Below are positions 20,615-30,516 of a stretch of 64,000 nucleotides of DNA, in pieces (within the stretch, counting starts at the first letter, position 1; every line of letters begins with the position of its first letter). Source of the stretch: Methylotenera mobilis 13 (GTDB taxonomy: Bacteria; Pseudomonadota; Gammaproteobacteria; Burkholderiales; Methylophilaceae); NCBI RefSeq assembly GCF_000384255.1, contig NZ_KB913035.1:1091362-1155361 (forward strand), written 5' to 3'. The notes beneath the pieces were generated by a model. It was not told the origin of the DNA, searched no databases, and worked only from the letters and a program-made list of their open reading frames with translations. The translations under genes and the position numbers were made by a program.

Positions 20615-21932
20615 GTACTTGTATTTACATTCAGTATTTATTCTGTTTGCGATGTTGTTCCCCAATACGCTTTTGGCCAAAGAAGACTTCTCAGTATGGC
20701 TACAGAATGTAAAGTATGAGGCTAAGTCGCTAGGTATCTCTGATGACACTACCGCTGATTTTACTAGCCACACAATTTTTTTGCCTAATGTTATTAAGCA
20801 AGATCGTGCGCAACCAGAGTTCATCACTCCATTCCTAGATTACTTTTCAAAACGTGTTGACGACAAAAAAGTAGCTTATGGGCGCGCGCTTATGCTTAAG
20901 CATCATGAGTTGCTTACTCAGATAGAATCGAAATACGGTGTCCCTAAGCAGGTACTAATTGCGTTTTGGGGAATGGAAACTCAGTACGGCAATGTTAAAG
21001 GAAATATCGATGTGTTGTCCGCTTTAGCTACATTGGCATATGAGGGACGTCGATCTGATTTTTTTCGAGCACAACTGCTAGATGCGATACTCATGATTGA
21101 GCTTGGGTATGTTGATATTGAGCGTTTTAAAGGATCATGGGCAGGTGCTTTTGGAAATATGCAGTTTATGCCAACTACATTTATGCTTTATGCTGTAGAT
21201 GGCGATGCTGATGGTGTTATTGATGTTGTTAACTCTCTACCTGATGCATTTGCTTCTGCTGCACATTACCTTGCTAGTATAGGGTGGAAGCAGAATGAGC
21301 CTGTCATGGTGGAAGTTAAATTGCCAAATGATTTTGATTGGCAAAGCGCACAGATGGCTGTAAGGAAGGCACCTGAAGAGTGGTCTAAGTTGGGTGTGCA
21401 AGTTTGCGTGATTGAAACAGATACTACTGATAATCTTACGTCTATGAATGTTGATACTCCCTTAGGTGGTGATAATCAAAAAACAAAGCGGCAAGTGTGT
21501 GACCAAGAACAAACAGAGACAACCCTAAACATCAAATCATCTGGAGCCTTTCCAAACGTATCAGGAATGGCCTCTATTCTCTTGCCACAAGGTTGGCAGG
21601 GTCCAGCCTTTATGGTGTTTGATAATTTTGACATTATCATGCAGTGGAATAGGTCAGTTAACTATGCATTATCAGTCGCACAGTTGGCCAAACTATTAAA
21701 TCGAGAACCTAGTATCTTGGGCGGTGGCTTTGCAGAGAGTGGAGCGCTTACTTATCAACAAATGTTGGAGTTACAAAATAGACTTAATGATCTTGGTTTT
21801 GATGCTGGCGTTGCCGATGGTTTACCTGGTTTGCAAACGCAGGCCGCTGTACGTTCATATCAATTGGAGCAACAATTACCTGCTGATGGTTACGCAAGTC
21901 CTAGTTTCTATCAAAGATTGCTACTGCACTGA
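20607..21932 (+). CDS. Lytic murein transglycosylase, MltB type, with peptidoglycan-binding domain
   Basis: Cleaves the glycan strands of peptidoglycan with formation of anhydro-muramic acid, in the periplasm. After a signal peptide ending near LLAKED comes the SLT2/MltB catalytic region: IAFWGMETQYGNVKGN holds the catalytic glutamate, followed by GSWAGAFGNMQFMPTTF. The last 60 residues (QQMLELQNRLNDLGFDAG and GLQTQAAVRSYQ) are a peptidoglycan-binding type 1 domain. No lipobox is seen. I chose TTG 20607 because CAGGAA lies 7 bases upstream and it gives a compact signal peptide; ATG 20583 would add eight residues and lacks a ribosome site. Confidence 0.87.
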   Translation: MTRYLYLHSVFILFAMLFPNTLLAKEDFSVWLQNVKYEAKSLGISDDTTADFTSHTIFLPNVIKQDRAQPEFITPFLDYFSKRVDDKKVAYGRALMLKHHELLTQIESKYGVPKQVLIAFWGMETQYGNVKGNIDVLSALATLAYEGRRSDFFRAQLLDAILMIELGYVDIERFKGSWAGAFGNMQFMPTTFMLYAVDGDADGVIDVVNSLPDAFASAAHYLASIGWKQNEPVMVEVKLPNDFDWQSAQMAVRKAPEEWSKLGVQVCVIETDTTDNLTSMNVDTPLGGDNQKTKRQVCDQEQTETTLNIKSSGAFPNVSGMASILLPQGWQGPAFMVFDNFDIIMQWNRSVNYALSVAQLAKLLNREPSILGGGFAESGALTYQQMLELQNRLNDLGFDAGVADGLPGLQTQAAVRSYQLEQQLPADGYASPSFYQRLLLH

Positions 21933-22046
21933 TTAAAGTTCAGATAACTCGATTTCACCAATCTTATTTATAGTCTTTTGCATTTGAGTCATTATTTATG
22001 TTTGCGCCTGATGTCACAATCGGCTAAAATCATGCCCTGTCTAGAT

Positions 22047-22075
22047 TTGCTGAAAACGTGAAGGCACTTTTTATA
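22047..22075 (+). promoter_or_regulatory. Candidate promoter of tRNA-Val
   Basis: TTGCTG (22047-22052) and TTTATA (22070-22075) are 17 bases apart, and the tRNA gene starts 27 bases downstream. Match to the sigma-70 consensus is moderate. Confidence 0.35.
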
Positions 22076-22102
22076 TTTTTAGGCATTAGCTAATATAAAT
22101 AC

Positions 22103-22179
22103 AGGCGGTTAGCTCAGTTGGTTAGAGCGCTTGGTCGACATCCAAGAGGTCAGCAGTTCGAATCTGCTACTGCCTACCA
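22103..22179 (+). tRNA. tRNA-Val (anticodon GAC)
   Basis: A 77-base tRNA with encoded CCA. Acceptor AGGCGGT pairs with ACTGCCT with one G-U. The D-arm is GCTC/GAGC, the anticodon stem CTTGG/CCAAG encloses the loop TCGACAT, and the T-arm is AGCAG-TTCGAAT-CTGCT. The anticodon is GAC, decoding valine GUC/GUU. Position 33, almost always U, is C here. Confidence 0.93.
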
Positions 22180-22184
22180 AATTT

Positions 22185-22214
22185 AAAACCACTTCAAATT
22201 TGAAGTGGTTTTTT
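22185..22214 (+). terminator. Rho-independent terminator of tRNA-Val
   Basis: A perfect 14-bp inverted repeat AAAACCACTTCAAA / TTTGAAGTGGTTTT at 22185-22212 runs into a T-tract of six, starting 6 bases after the CCA end of the tRNA. Confidence 0.8.
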
Positions 22215-22250
22215 GTTATGTATCACGGAGTGACATCAATTTTTATTGAT

Positions 22251-22272
22251 TATTCGATTAGATAATCGAATA
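22251..22272. promoter_or_regulatory. Perfect 22-bp palindrome in front of thrS promoter
   Basis: TATTCGATTA and TAATCGAATA are exact inverted copies around GA. The palindrome ends 2 bases before the -35 element proposed for thrS, a typical place for a regulator-binding site. No known regulator was recognised. Confidence 0.5.
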
Positions 22273-22273
22273 A

Positions 22274-22303
22274 TTGCCGTCTTTTATCTTGCTGTGAGAT
22301 AAT
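22274..22303 (+). promoter_or_regulatory. Candidate thrS promoter
   Basis: TTGCCG (22274-22279) and GATAAT (22298-22303) lie 18 bases apart, four and five matches to the sigma-70 hexamers. Transcription would start near 22310 and leave a leader of about 60 bases. An inverted repeat TTATCT/AGATAA (22284-22302) overlaps the spacer and -10. Confidence 0.45.
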
Positions 22304-22329
22304 TCTTATCTTTGTGCCTTATGTCATTT

Positions 22330-22348
22330 AAAGCCGCTTGCGGCTTTT
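22330..22348 (+). promoter_or_regulatory. Leader hairpin upstream of thrS
   Basis: AAAGCCG-CTTG-CGGCTTT forms a 7-bp stem with a 4-base loop followed by a short T-stretch, ending 21 bases before the thrS ATG. It could be an attenuator or a translational operator; in E. coli thrS is repressed by its own product at a structured leader. Which applies here cannot be told from sequence. Confidence 0.4.
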
Positions 22349-22368
22349 ATGTTTTAGAAAGAAATTGT

Positions 22369-24276
22369 ATGCCAGTCATTCGTCTGCCCGATGGGTCGCA
22401 ACGTAGTTTTGATCAGCCAGTAACAGTGGCCGAAGTCGCCATGAATATCGGTGCTGGCTTAGCCAAAGCAGCGCTAGCTGGTAAAGTGAATGATAAACTA
22501 GTGGATACAAGTTATTTAATTGAGACTGATAGTGACTTAGCGATTATCACTGACAAAAACCCTGAAGGGTTGGAGGTGATTCGTCACTCAGCTGCCCATT
22601 TGTTGGCGTATGCAGTGAAAGAGTTATTCCCTGATGCACAAGTGACCATTGGTCCTGTGATTGACAATGGCTTCTATTATGATTTTTCATATAAACGCCC
22701 ATTTACGCCAGAAGATTTAATCGCCATTGAGAAAAAAATGGCGGAGCTTGCGAAAAAAGACGAGCCGGTTACGAGAAAAGTATTACCACGCGATGAAGCT
22801 GTGGCTTACTTCAAAAGCATAGGCGAGCAATATAAAGCTGAAATTATCGAGTCTATTCCTGCCGGTGAAGATGTCTCTCTTTACACGGAGGGTAGCTTTA
22901 CTGACTTATGCCGTGGTCCACACGTGCCAAGTACAGGTAAGCTTAAATCATTCAAGCTGATGAAGTTAGCTGGTGCATACTGGCGCGGTGATAGCAATAA
23001 TGAGATGTTGCAGCGTGTGTATGGTACTGCTTGGCGTAATAAAGAAGAGCTAGAGGCTTATTTGTTCCAGCTTGAAGAGGCTGAGAAACGCGACCACCGC
23101 AAATTGGGTAAACAGTTGGATTACTTCCATATGCAAGACAATGCCCCGGGTATGGTGTTTTGGCATCCTCGTGGCTGGAGCATGTGGCAAGAGATTGAGC
23201 AATACATGCGTCAAATGTTTAAAGACTTTGGCTATCAAGAAGTCCGCACGCCAACCGTGATGGATAAGACGCTTTGGGAGCAGTCTGGTCACTGGCAAAA
23301 TTACCGTGACAATATGTTCGTGACTTCATCTGAAAATCGTGAGTACGCGGTGAAGCCGATGAACTGTCCTGGCCATGTACAGATTTTTAATAACCAGTTG
23401 CATAGTTACCGCGACTTACCTTTACGATTGGCTGAATTTGGCTCTTGTCATCGTAATGAGCCATCAGGTTCATTGCATGGCTTAATGCGTGTGCGTGGTT
23501 TTACGCAAGATGACGCACATATCTTTTGTACTGAAGATCAGGTTGAAGCAGAGGTGGCTGACTTTATCCAGATGCTTTATAAGGCTTACGGTGATTTCGG
23601 CTTTCATGATGTATTGGTTAAGCTGTCTACACGCCCAGAAAAACGTGTAGGCGCTGATGAAACTTGGGATAAGGCTGAAGCTGCATTGGCCAATGCTTTA
23701 AATAAAAACAAGCAAGTTTTTGATTTGCAACCCGGAGAAGGTGCATTTTACGGCCCTAAAATTGAATTTACATTAAAAGACAGCTTAGGCCGCCTCTGGC
23801 AGTGCGGTACCATCCAGCTCGACTTTAACTTACCAGAGCGCTTAGGTGCCGAGTATGTGGCCGAAGATAACACACGCCAGCGACCAGTCATGTTGCATCG
23901 TGCGATTGTAGGTTCAATGGAGCGCTTTCTCGGCATCCTGATTGAGAACTATGCAGGTGCAATGCCATTATGGTTAGCGCCAGTACAGGTGATGGTGCTG
24001 AATATTTCAGAAAGTCAGGCGGATTATGTACGCCAAGTAGTTGAAACTTTGAAACAAAATGGCATTCGATGCGAATTTGACTTGAGAAATGAGAAGATTA
24101 CCTATAAAATACGCGAACATAGCATGCAGAAGATGCCTTATCTGCTCGTTGCAGGTGAGCGCGAAATGCAAGCAGGACATTTAGCCGTGCGTACCAGAAA
24201 AGGTGAAGACCTAGGTTCTATGCCGATTGACGCGTTAATTGAGCGCCTAAAGGCAGAGATTGAAGCTAAGGTTTAA
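22369..24276 (+). CDS. thrS: Threonyl-tRNA synthetase
   Basis: Charges tRNA-Thr. The 635-residue protein begins with a TGS domain ([20 protein letters not shown]), then the editing domain with [16 protein letters not shown] and the zinc-like site [19 protein letters not shown], and the class II catalytic core with [19 protein letters not shown] and [13 protein letters not shown]. The cysteine and two histidines of these motifs bind the active-site zinc. The anticodon-binding domain covers roughly the last 110 residues. An upstream in-frame ATG at 22321 would add 16 unconserved residues that run through the leader hairpin, so I place the start at 22369. Confidence 0.97.
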   Translation: MPVIRLPDGSQRSFDQPVTVAEVAMNIGAGLAKAALAGKVNDKLVDTSYLIETDSDLAIITDKNPEGLEVIRHSAAHLLAYAVKELFPDAQVTIGPVIDNGFYYDFSYKRPFTPEDLIAIEKKMAELAKKDEPVTRKVLPRDEAVAYFKSIGEQYKAEIIESIPAGEDVSLYTEGSFTDLCRGPHVPSTGKLKSFKLMKLAGAYWRGDSNNEMLQRVYGTAWRNKEELEAYLFQLEEAEKRDHRKLGKQLDYFHMQDNAPGMVFWHPRGWSMWQEIEQYMRQMFKDFGYQEVRTPTVMDKTLWEQSGHWQNYRDNMFVTSSENREYAVKPMNCPGHVQIFNNQLHSYRDLPLRLAEFGSCHRNEPSGSLHGLMRVRGFTQDDAHIFCTEDQVEAEVADFIQMLYKAYGDFGFHDVLVKLSTRPEKRVGADETWDKAEAALANALNKNKQVFDLQPGEGAFYGPKIEFTLKDSLGRLWQCGTIQLDFNLPERLGAEYVAEDNTRQRPVMLHRAIVGSMERFLGILIENYAGAMPLWLAPVQVMVLNISESQADYVRQVVETLKQNGIRCEFDLRNEKITYKIREHSMQKMPYLLVAGEREMQAGHLAVRTRKGEDLGSMPIDALIERLKAEIEAKV

Positions 24277-24315
24277 ACCCACAGGTGCACGGCTTAACTA
24301 TTTGGAGAATTTGAT

Positions 24316-24840
24316 ATAGCACAGGAAAAAGAAACCCGAATCAATGGCGACATTACAGCGTCACAGGTTCGTTTGGTGGGTGTTGAGGGTGAACCCTTAG
24401 GTATTGTGAGTTTAGCGGAAGCTTTTGCAAAAGCGGAAGAAGCTGACATTGATCTTGTAGAGATAGCGCCGAACGCGGCGCCGCCTGTTTGTAGATTGAT
24501 GGACTACGGCAAGTTTAAATATGCCGAGAGTAAAAGACAGCACGAAGTTAAGCTTAAGCAAAAACAAGTGGTTGTGAAAGAAATCAAGTTCCGTCCAGGG
24601 ACAGATGATGGTGATTACAACATTAAAGTGCGCAATATCATTCGATTCATTCAAGAAGGTGATAAGGCAAAAATTACTTTGCGCTTTAGAGGCCGTGAAA
24701 TCACGCACCAAGAGTTTGGTATGGCTTTATTGAAACGTGTTGAAGCAGATTTGAAAGAATACGCAATCGTTGAACAATACCCGAAAATGGAAGGTCGCCA
24801 AATGGTGATGGTATTGGGTCCGATTAAGAAAGTTAAGTAG
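24316..24840 (+). CDS. infC: Translation initiation factor IF-3, AUA start codon
   Basis: IF-3 binds the 30S subunit and rejects non-canonical start codons and wrong initiator tRNAs. I place the start at ATA 24316, 8 bases after TTGGAGAA, because the conserved N-terminus [19 protein letters not shown] lies upstream of every in-frame ATG, GTG or TTG and would be lost with the TTG at 24373. infC genes often begin with AUU or another rare codon, which lets IF-3 repress its own synthesis. The 174-residue product has the N domain, a lysine-rich linker ([12 protein letters not shown]), and the C domain ending LGPIKKVK. Confidence 0.9.
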   Translation: MAQEKETRINGDITASQVRLVGVEGEPLGIVSLAEAFAKAEEADIDLVEIAPNAAPPVCRLMDYGKFKYAESKRQHEVKLKQKQVVVKEIKFRPGTDDGDYNIKVRNIIRFIQEGDKAKITLRFRGREITHQEFGMALLKRVEADLKEYAIVEQYPKMEGRQMVMVLGPIKKVK

Positions 24841-24952
24841 TTGCTTAGGTTGATTCCAGAGTAATTGCACTAAAGAAGTAGTAAGTAGTAACCCTGAGTG
24901 ATACGGCTAAACGGCATGCCTAAGCACTCTTAACCACTCTAAGGAGAACAAA

Positions 24953-25150
24953 ATGCCAAAGATGAAAACCAAGAGCGGCGCCAAAAAGCGCTTTAAATTC
25001 TTGGGTAATGGTAAAGTGAAGCGTACACACTCTCACTTGCGCCATATCCTAACGAAAAAGACCACCAAGCAAAAGCGTAAATTACGCGGCACGGCGATCA
25101 TTTCTTCAACTGATGTCAAGCGCGTCCGCGCTATGATGCCAACACAATAG
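24953..25150 (+). CDS. rpmI: 50S ribosomal protein L35
   Basis: A 65-residue, strongly basic ribosomal protein with the family pattern [15 protein letters not shown], followed by [17 protein letters not shown]. The ATG is preceded by AAGGAG. It lies 112 bases after infC and 9 bases before rplT, the standard IF3-L35-L20 arrangement. Confidence 0.97.
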   Translation: MPKMKTKSGAKKRFKFLGNGKVKRTHSHLRHILTKKTTKQKRKLRGTAIISSTDVKRVRAMMPTQ

Positions 25151-25159
25151 GAGTAGAAC

Positions 25160-25519
25160 ATGCCTAGAGTAAAACGTGGTGTCATCGCTCGCGCTAGACA
25201 CAAAAAAGTATTAAAAGCAGCTAAAGGCTACCGTGGTCGTCGTAAAAACGTTTACCGCGTAGCTAAACAGGCGGTAATGAAAGCGGGTCAATACGCTTAC
25301 CGTGATCGTCGTCAAAAGAAACGCCAATTCCGTACATTGTGGATCGCACGTATTAACGCGGGTTCACGTGAGTTCGGTTTGACATACAGCCGCTTCATGA
25401 ATGGCTTGAAAAAAGCTGCGATTGAAGTGGATCGTAAAGTTTTGGCTGACTTGGCTGTGTTCGATAAAGCTGCATTTGCAAAATTCGTTGAATTAGCAAA
25501 AGCAGGTTTAGCGGCTTAA
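25160..25519 (+). CDS. rplT: 50S ribosomal protein L20
   Basis: A 119-residue rRNA-binding protein of the large subunit, needed early in 50S assembly. The N-terminus [19 protein letters not shown] and the segments [11 protein letters not shown] and [24 protein letters not shown] are family hallmarks. In E. coli L20 represses its own operon; a comparable structure was not identified here. A strong terminator follows. Confidence 0.97.
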   Translation: MPRVKRGVIARARHKKVLKAAKGYRGRRKNVYRVAKQAVMKAGQYAYRDRRQKKRQFRTLWIARINAGSREFGLTYSRFMNGLKKAAIEVDRKVLADLAVFDKAAFAKFVELAKAGLAA

Positions 25520-25562
25520 CCGATAGGTTAGTACTTTTCAAACTTAATTTAAGTTTGATTAA

Positions 25563-25589
25563 AAAAAGAGGCTTCGGCCTCTTTTTTTT
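25563..25589 (+). terminator. Rho-independent terminator after rplT
   Basis: AAAAAGAGGC and GCCTCTTTTT pair around a UUCG tetraloop, with eight T bases at the end. This strong terminator separates thrS-infC-rpmI-rplT from pheST, which then needs its own promoter in 25590-25719; TTGACT at 25671 is a possible -35 with no good -10. Confidence 0.9.
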
Positions 25590-25674
25590 GTTGTAAAATC
25601 CTACCTTGCATTTTTTACATGCAAATCAACGTATTACAAAAACTTATCGTGATCTATTGTTAGCATCACTTTGA

Positions 25675-26718
<1,044 letters not shown>

Positions 26719-26788
26719 CTCGACAGTTTGCAAAACGCACACTGAGTACTTAGATATTTAATCCTTAATTTAAGGTTATAAAAGCATT

Positions 26789-29158
26789 ATGCAATTTTCA
26801 GAAAATTGGTTACGTAGTTTAGTAAATACTGACTTGGATAGTCAGGCACTGAGTCATGCCTTAACAATGGCAGGGCTTGAAGTCGAAGAAATGCAGCCTG
26901 TTGCTGCATCATTTAGCAAAGTGGTTGTGGCTAGAATTATTTCTGCCGAGAAGCATCCTGATGCAGACCGTCTGCAAGTTTGTCAGGTGGATGTAGGGCT
27001 TTCTGCACCATTGCAGATTGTATGCGGTGCAGCTAACGCACGCGCTGGCCTCATTGCACCATGCGCTTTAGTGGGAGCAGAGCTACCAGGCATTTCTATC
27101 AAACAAGCAAAAGTACGTGGGGTAGAATCATTCGGGATGATGTGTTCATCTAAAGAGCTTGGTATTACCGCTGAAGCATCAGGTTTGTTAGAGTTGGATA
27201 ATGATGCTGTCGTTGGGCAAGATATTCGTGAGCATCTAGATCTAAACGACCATCTTTTTACCCTAAAGCTGACCCCAAATCGTAGCGATTGTTTAAGTTT
27301 GACTGGTATCGCACGTGACGTTGCAGCCATTACTGGCGCAACTACCCAATTTGCAGCTATTCCATCTCTAGCTACTGAACATTCAGACGTCAAACAAGTA
27401 ATGGTGAATGAATCTGTTGCTTGCCCTCGATATTGTGGTCGATTGATTACTGGTATTAACGCTCAGGCTACTACGCCTGCTTGGATGGTAAAGCGTTTAG
27501 AGCGTAGCGGCTTACGTAGCATTAGTGTGGTGGTTGATATTACCAACTACGTGTTACTGGAGCTAGGTCAACCTATGCATGCGTTTGATGCTGCTAAGTT
27601 AGACGGTGATATCAGTGTGCGTTTTGCTAAAGCTGGTGAATCTCTTGCTTTACTCAATGACCAAACCATAGAATTAAAAGCGGATGATTTGGTGATTGCT
27701 GATAAAAGTGGTGCACTTGCACTAGCTGGTGTAATGGGTGGTCAGGCCAGTGCTGTGAGCGAGACAACGACTGATATTTTCTTGGAAAGTGCTTTCTTCA
27801 CGCCAGCCGTGATTGCTGGTAAAGCACGGAGGTTAGGGTTTAGTACCGATTCATCTTACCGGTTCGAGCGTGGTGTTGACTTTGGTAATACACGTAACGC
27901 AATTGAGTATGCAACGTCACTAGTGAAAACATTATGCGGTGGGCAGGTTGGACCTATCACTGAAGTAATAGCCGCATTGCCTGCACGTGACCCAGTTAAA
28001 CTGAGAATGTCGCGCTTGGTCTCTGTGTTAGGTATTAGCCTTGATCCGCAGAGTGTTGCACAGCTATTAACGCAACTTGGTTTCGCATTTGAATCTGCTG
28101 ACGACGTATTCACAGTGGCGCCTCCTAGCTATCGTTTTGATATTACAATCGAAGAGGATTTGATTGAAGAAGTTGCGCGCTTGCATGGTTACGACCATAT
28201 TCCTGCGACACCACCAGTAGCTGCATTAAATATGCTAGCAGCACCAGAACAACATTTACATTTGAATCGGCTGCGTGATGGGTTAGTGGCAGCAGGATAT
28301 CAAGAAGTCGTGACTTATAGCTTTGTGGATGAAGGCTGGGAGCGCGATTTACTGGGTAATCATTCGCCAATTAAACTTAAAAATCCGATTGCAAGCAATT
28401 TAAGTGTGATGCGTACAAGTTTGTGGGGCGGACTGTTGGACACGCTTACTTATAATTTGAATCGCAAACAAGAGCGTGCTAATTTATTTGAAATTGGTGC
28501 TGTGTATCATCAACAGGCTGGTGCTTACCATGAAACTACGCGTATTTCAGGCCTGGCTTACGGTAGTGCAATGCCTGAGCAATGGGCTACAGCTACTGCT
28601 GATATTGATTTCTTTGATGTTAAGGCAAATGTTGATAGTTTGCTTGGTGCAGACAGCTCAACTAAGCATGTTGTTTATGAAAAAGCAGAGCATTCGGCGC
28701 TTCATCCAGGTCAGACGGCACGAGTTTTGTTAAACGGAAAAGTAGTGGGTTGGTTAGGCAAGTTGCATCCTAAATGGCAGCAGCATTATGGCTTTGCTAA
28801 AAGTACTTACCTTTTCGAGCTTGATGCAGATGCCTTGGTAAATCGCATGTTGCCCGCATACCAAGAAGTTTCAAAGTTATTACCTGTGCGTCGTGATTTA
28901 GCGATTGTTTTAGATGAGAGTGTTGCTGTACAAAGTGTGTTGAGTGCAATTAATGAAGAAAATATTCCATTGATTGCGGATGTCGCATTGTTCGATTTGT
29001 ATCAAGGTAAAGGCGTACCAGAAAATAAAAAAAGCCTTGCATTATCAGTACTTATGCACGATACTCAAAAAACATTAACAGATGGTGATGCTGATACAGC
29101 AATTGCAAATCTGCTACAATTGTTGCAAATAAAATTTGATGCAGTATTAAGAAACTAA
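26789..29158 (+). CDS. pheT: Phenylalanyl-tRNA synthetase beta subunit
   Basis: Non-catalytic partner of PheS that holds the editing site and binds tRNA. The 789-residue protein starts with a tRNA-binding OB domain (about 40-150, HPDADRLQVCQVDVG), followed by the B3/B4 editing domain (AFDAAKLDGDI), two B5 regions (RFDITIEEDLIEEVARLHGYD), the catalytic-like domain, and the ferredoxin-fold anticodon-binding domain at the C-terminus (LPVRRDLAIVLDESV). Length is normal. Confidence 0.97.
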   Translation: MQFSENWLRSLVNTDLDSQALSHALTMAGLEVEEMQPVAASFSKVVVARIISAEKHPDADRLQVCQVDVGLSAPLQIVCGAANARAGLIAPCALVGAELPGISIKQAKVRGVESFGMMCSSKELGITAEASGLLELDNDAVVGQDIREHLDLNDHLFTLKLTPNRSDCLSLTGIARDVAAITGATTQFAAIPSLATEHSDVKQVMVNESVACPRYCGRLITGINAQATTPAWMVKRLERSGLRSISVVVDITNYVLLELGQPMHAFDAAKLDGDISVRFAKAGESLALLNDQTIELKADDLVIADKSGALALAGVMGGQASAVSETTTDIFLESAFFTPAVIAGKARRLGFSTDSSYRFERGVDFGNTRNAIEYATSLVKTLCGGQVGPITEVIAALPARDPVKLRMSRLVSVLGISLDPQSVAQLLTQLGFAFESADDVFTVAPPSYRFDITIEEDLIEEVARLHGYDHIPATPPVAALNMLAAPEQHLHLNRLRDGLVAAGYQEVVTYSFVDEGWERDLLGNHSPIKLKNPIASNLSVMRTSLWGGLLDTLTYNLNRKQERANLFEIGAVYHQQAGAYHETTRISGLAYGSAMPEQWATATADIDFFDVKANVDSLLGADSSTKHVVYEKAEHSALHPGQTARVLLNGKVVGWLGKLHPKWQQHYGFAKSTYLFELDADALVNRMLPAYQEVSKLLPVRRDLAIVLDESVAVQSVLSAINEENIPLIADVALFDLYQGKGVPENKKSLALSVLMHDTQKTLTDGDADTAIANLLQLLQIKFDAVLRN

Positions 29159-29256
29159 CTTTTCCACGCCGCTGTATGGAAGAGTTTATTTTTTTGTTGT
29201 GCTTCAATCAATAATATTAAATAGCGATACAAAGCATTAAAAAAACGGGAGTGTTT

Positions 29257-29550
29257 ATGACTTTAACAAAAGCTGAGCTTGCTGATTTATTGTATGAGCA
29301 AGTTGGGTTGAATAAGCGTGAAGCCAAGGATATGGTGGAAGCATTTTTTGAAGAAGTGCGTACTGCGTTAGAAGCTGGTGATAGTGTTAAATTATCTGGC
29401 TTTGGTAATTTCGAGCTGCGTCAAAAATCAGAGCGGCCAGGCCGCAACCCAAAAACGGGTGAAGAAATACCAATTACTGCACGTCGCGTTGTTACTTTCC
29501 ACGCTAGCCAGAAATTAAAAAGCAAGGTTGATGCAAATTTCGCTGTATAA
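29257..29550 (+). CDS. ihfA: Integration host factor subunit alpha
   Basis: DNA-bending nucleoid protein that works as a heterodimer with IhfB. The 97-residue product begins [21 protein letters not shown] and contains the arm sequence [20 protein letters not shown] with the intercalating proline. ATG 29257 has GGGAG about 6 bases upstream; a GTG at 29251 is part of that ribosome site. Position behind pheT is conserved in proteobacteria. Confidence 0.96.
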   Translation: MTLTKAELADLLYEQVGLNKREAKDMVEAFFEEVRTALEAGDSVKLSGFGNFELRQKSERPGRNPKTGEEIPITARRVVTFHASQKLKSKVDANFAV

Positions 29551-29642
29551 ATAACTTCTCTTGAGACGACTGCTTTTTTTAAAGCTCAGTCTAGTGTTGG
29601 TTAGAATGTATTAGTGAGTAGTTTTCTTAATGTAATAGCAAT

Positions 29643-30140
29643 ATGAGTGAGAAAGCCGAAAGTATGAGTGAGCAGATCGCCAAGGTGCAATTGCCACCAA
29701 TTCCAGCAAAGCGTTACTTTACAATTGGTGAGGTTAGTGAGCTTTGTGGTGTAAAACCACACGTATTAAGATACTGGGAACAGGAGTTTACCCAACTTAA
29801 GCCAGTTAAGCGCCGTGGTAATCGCCGTTATTATCAACATCATGAAGTGCTACTGATTCGTCGTATTCGCGAGTTGTTATATGAGCAAGGATTTACCATT
29901 AGTGGTGCTCGTAATAGGCTTGATGATGTTGAGTTTAGTGCTAAGTCTAGTCAACATGATAAGCAAGCCACAGTAAAGCTCGATGATGGTAGTCTTTCAT
30001 CAGCAAATCTAGGGTCAGATATTGCTGTTTCTGCTCAGGGAGACAATAATCCTTTCGATTATGCGAAGATTAAGTCAGAGTTGCGTGAGATATTAACTCT
30101 ACTACGTGCTGATTTTTCTGTTGTAAAGGCAGCACATTAA
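29643..30140 (+). CDS. MerR family transcriptional regulator
   Basis: A DNA-binding regulator with an N-terminal winged helix-turn-helix, YFTIGEVSELCGVKPHVLRYWE at residues 24-45, and the second wing RRGNRRYYQHHEVLLIRRI. The remaining 80 residues are polar and have no cysteines in a metal-sensor array. This family commonly follows ihfA in proteobacteria; its effector and targets are not known to me. Two more in-frame ATGs follow shortly (residue 8), so the start is uncertain by a few codons. Confidence 0.88.
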   Translation: MSEKAESMSEQIAKVQLPPIPAKRYFTIGEVSELCGVKPHVLRYWEQEFTQLKPVKRRGNRRYYQHHEVLLIRRIRELLYEQGFTISGARNRLDDVEFSAKSSQHDKQATVKLDDGSLSSANLGSDIAVSAQGDNNPFDYAKIKSELREILTLLRADFSVVKAAH

Positions 30141-30177
30141 TTGTTTATACGCTCAGTTAGTTGAATGGCTTTTGCGA

Positions 30178-30183
30178 TATAAT
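30178..30183 (+). promoter_or_regulatory. -10 element of tRNA-Pro promoter
   Basis: A perfect TATAAT lies 35 bases before the mature tRNA; no convincing -35 is seen. The leader holds the small inverted repeat GTTAC/GTAAC. Confidence 0.5.
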
Positions 30184-30218
30184 GCAAACCTTGTTACATG
30201 CGGTAAGTAACATAGGTT

Positions 30219-30295
30219 CGGGGCGTAGCGCAGCCTGGTAGCGTACTTGCATGGGGTGCAAGGGGTCGTGTGTTCGAATCACACCGTCCCGACCA
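30219..30295 (+). tRNA. tRNA-Pro (anticodon GGG)
   Basis: A 77-base tRNA with encoded CCA. Acceptor CGGGGCG pairs with CGTCCCG with one G-U. The anticodon stem CTTGC/GCAAG encloses ATGGGGT, so the anticodon is GGG. The T-arm is GTGTG-TTCGAAT-CACAC. Position 1 is C, as in other bacterial proline tRNAs. Confidence 0.96.
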
Positions 30296-30319
30296 AAAAA
30301 TATAACTTTCAAAATAGTC

Positions 30320-30339
30320 AGCCAAGCGCTGGCTTTTTT
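30320..30339 (+). terminator. Rho-independent terminator of tRNA-Pro
   Basis: AGCCA and TGGCT form a short stem around AGCGC and run into six T bases, 25 bases after the tRNA end. Confidence 0.6.
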
Positions 30340-30418
30340 GTATGTAGATTTAACGCTTAAATAGGCGCGAATATTGCGGTGATTTCTTGCAATTAAATAT
30401 TTTAATATGATGTATATT

Positions 30419-30432
30419 TTGCGCTATCGCAA
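30419..30432. promoter_or_regulatory. Palindrome upstream of the PilZ gene
   Basis: TTGCG-CTAT-CGCAA is an exact inverted repeat 85 bases before the PilZ-protein gene. Its 12-base core TGCGCTATCGCA also occurs in the palindrome at 57131-57146 before the diguanylate cyclase gene. A shared operator is possible but unproven. Confidence 0.3.
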
Positions 30433-30516
30433 TAGTTTGATTGTCAGTTTTTGTTAGTAGGTAATCTAGCTTAAGCATCAAGTTTTGATAAGAATTCATG
30501 GCTTAATAGGAAATTC

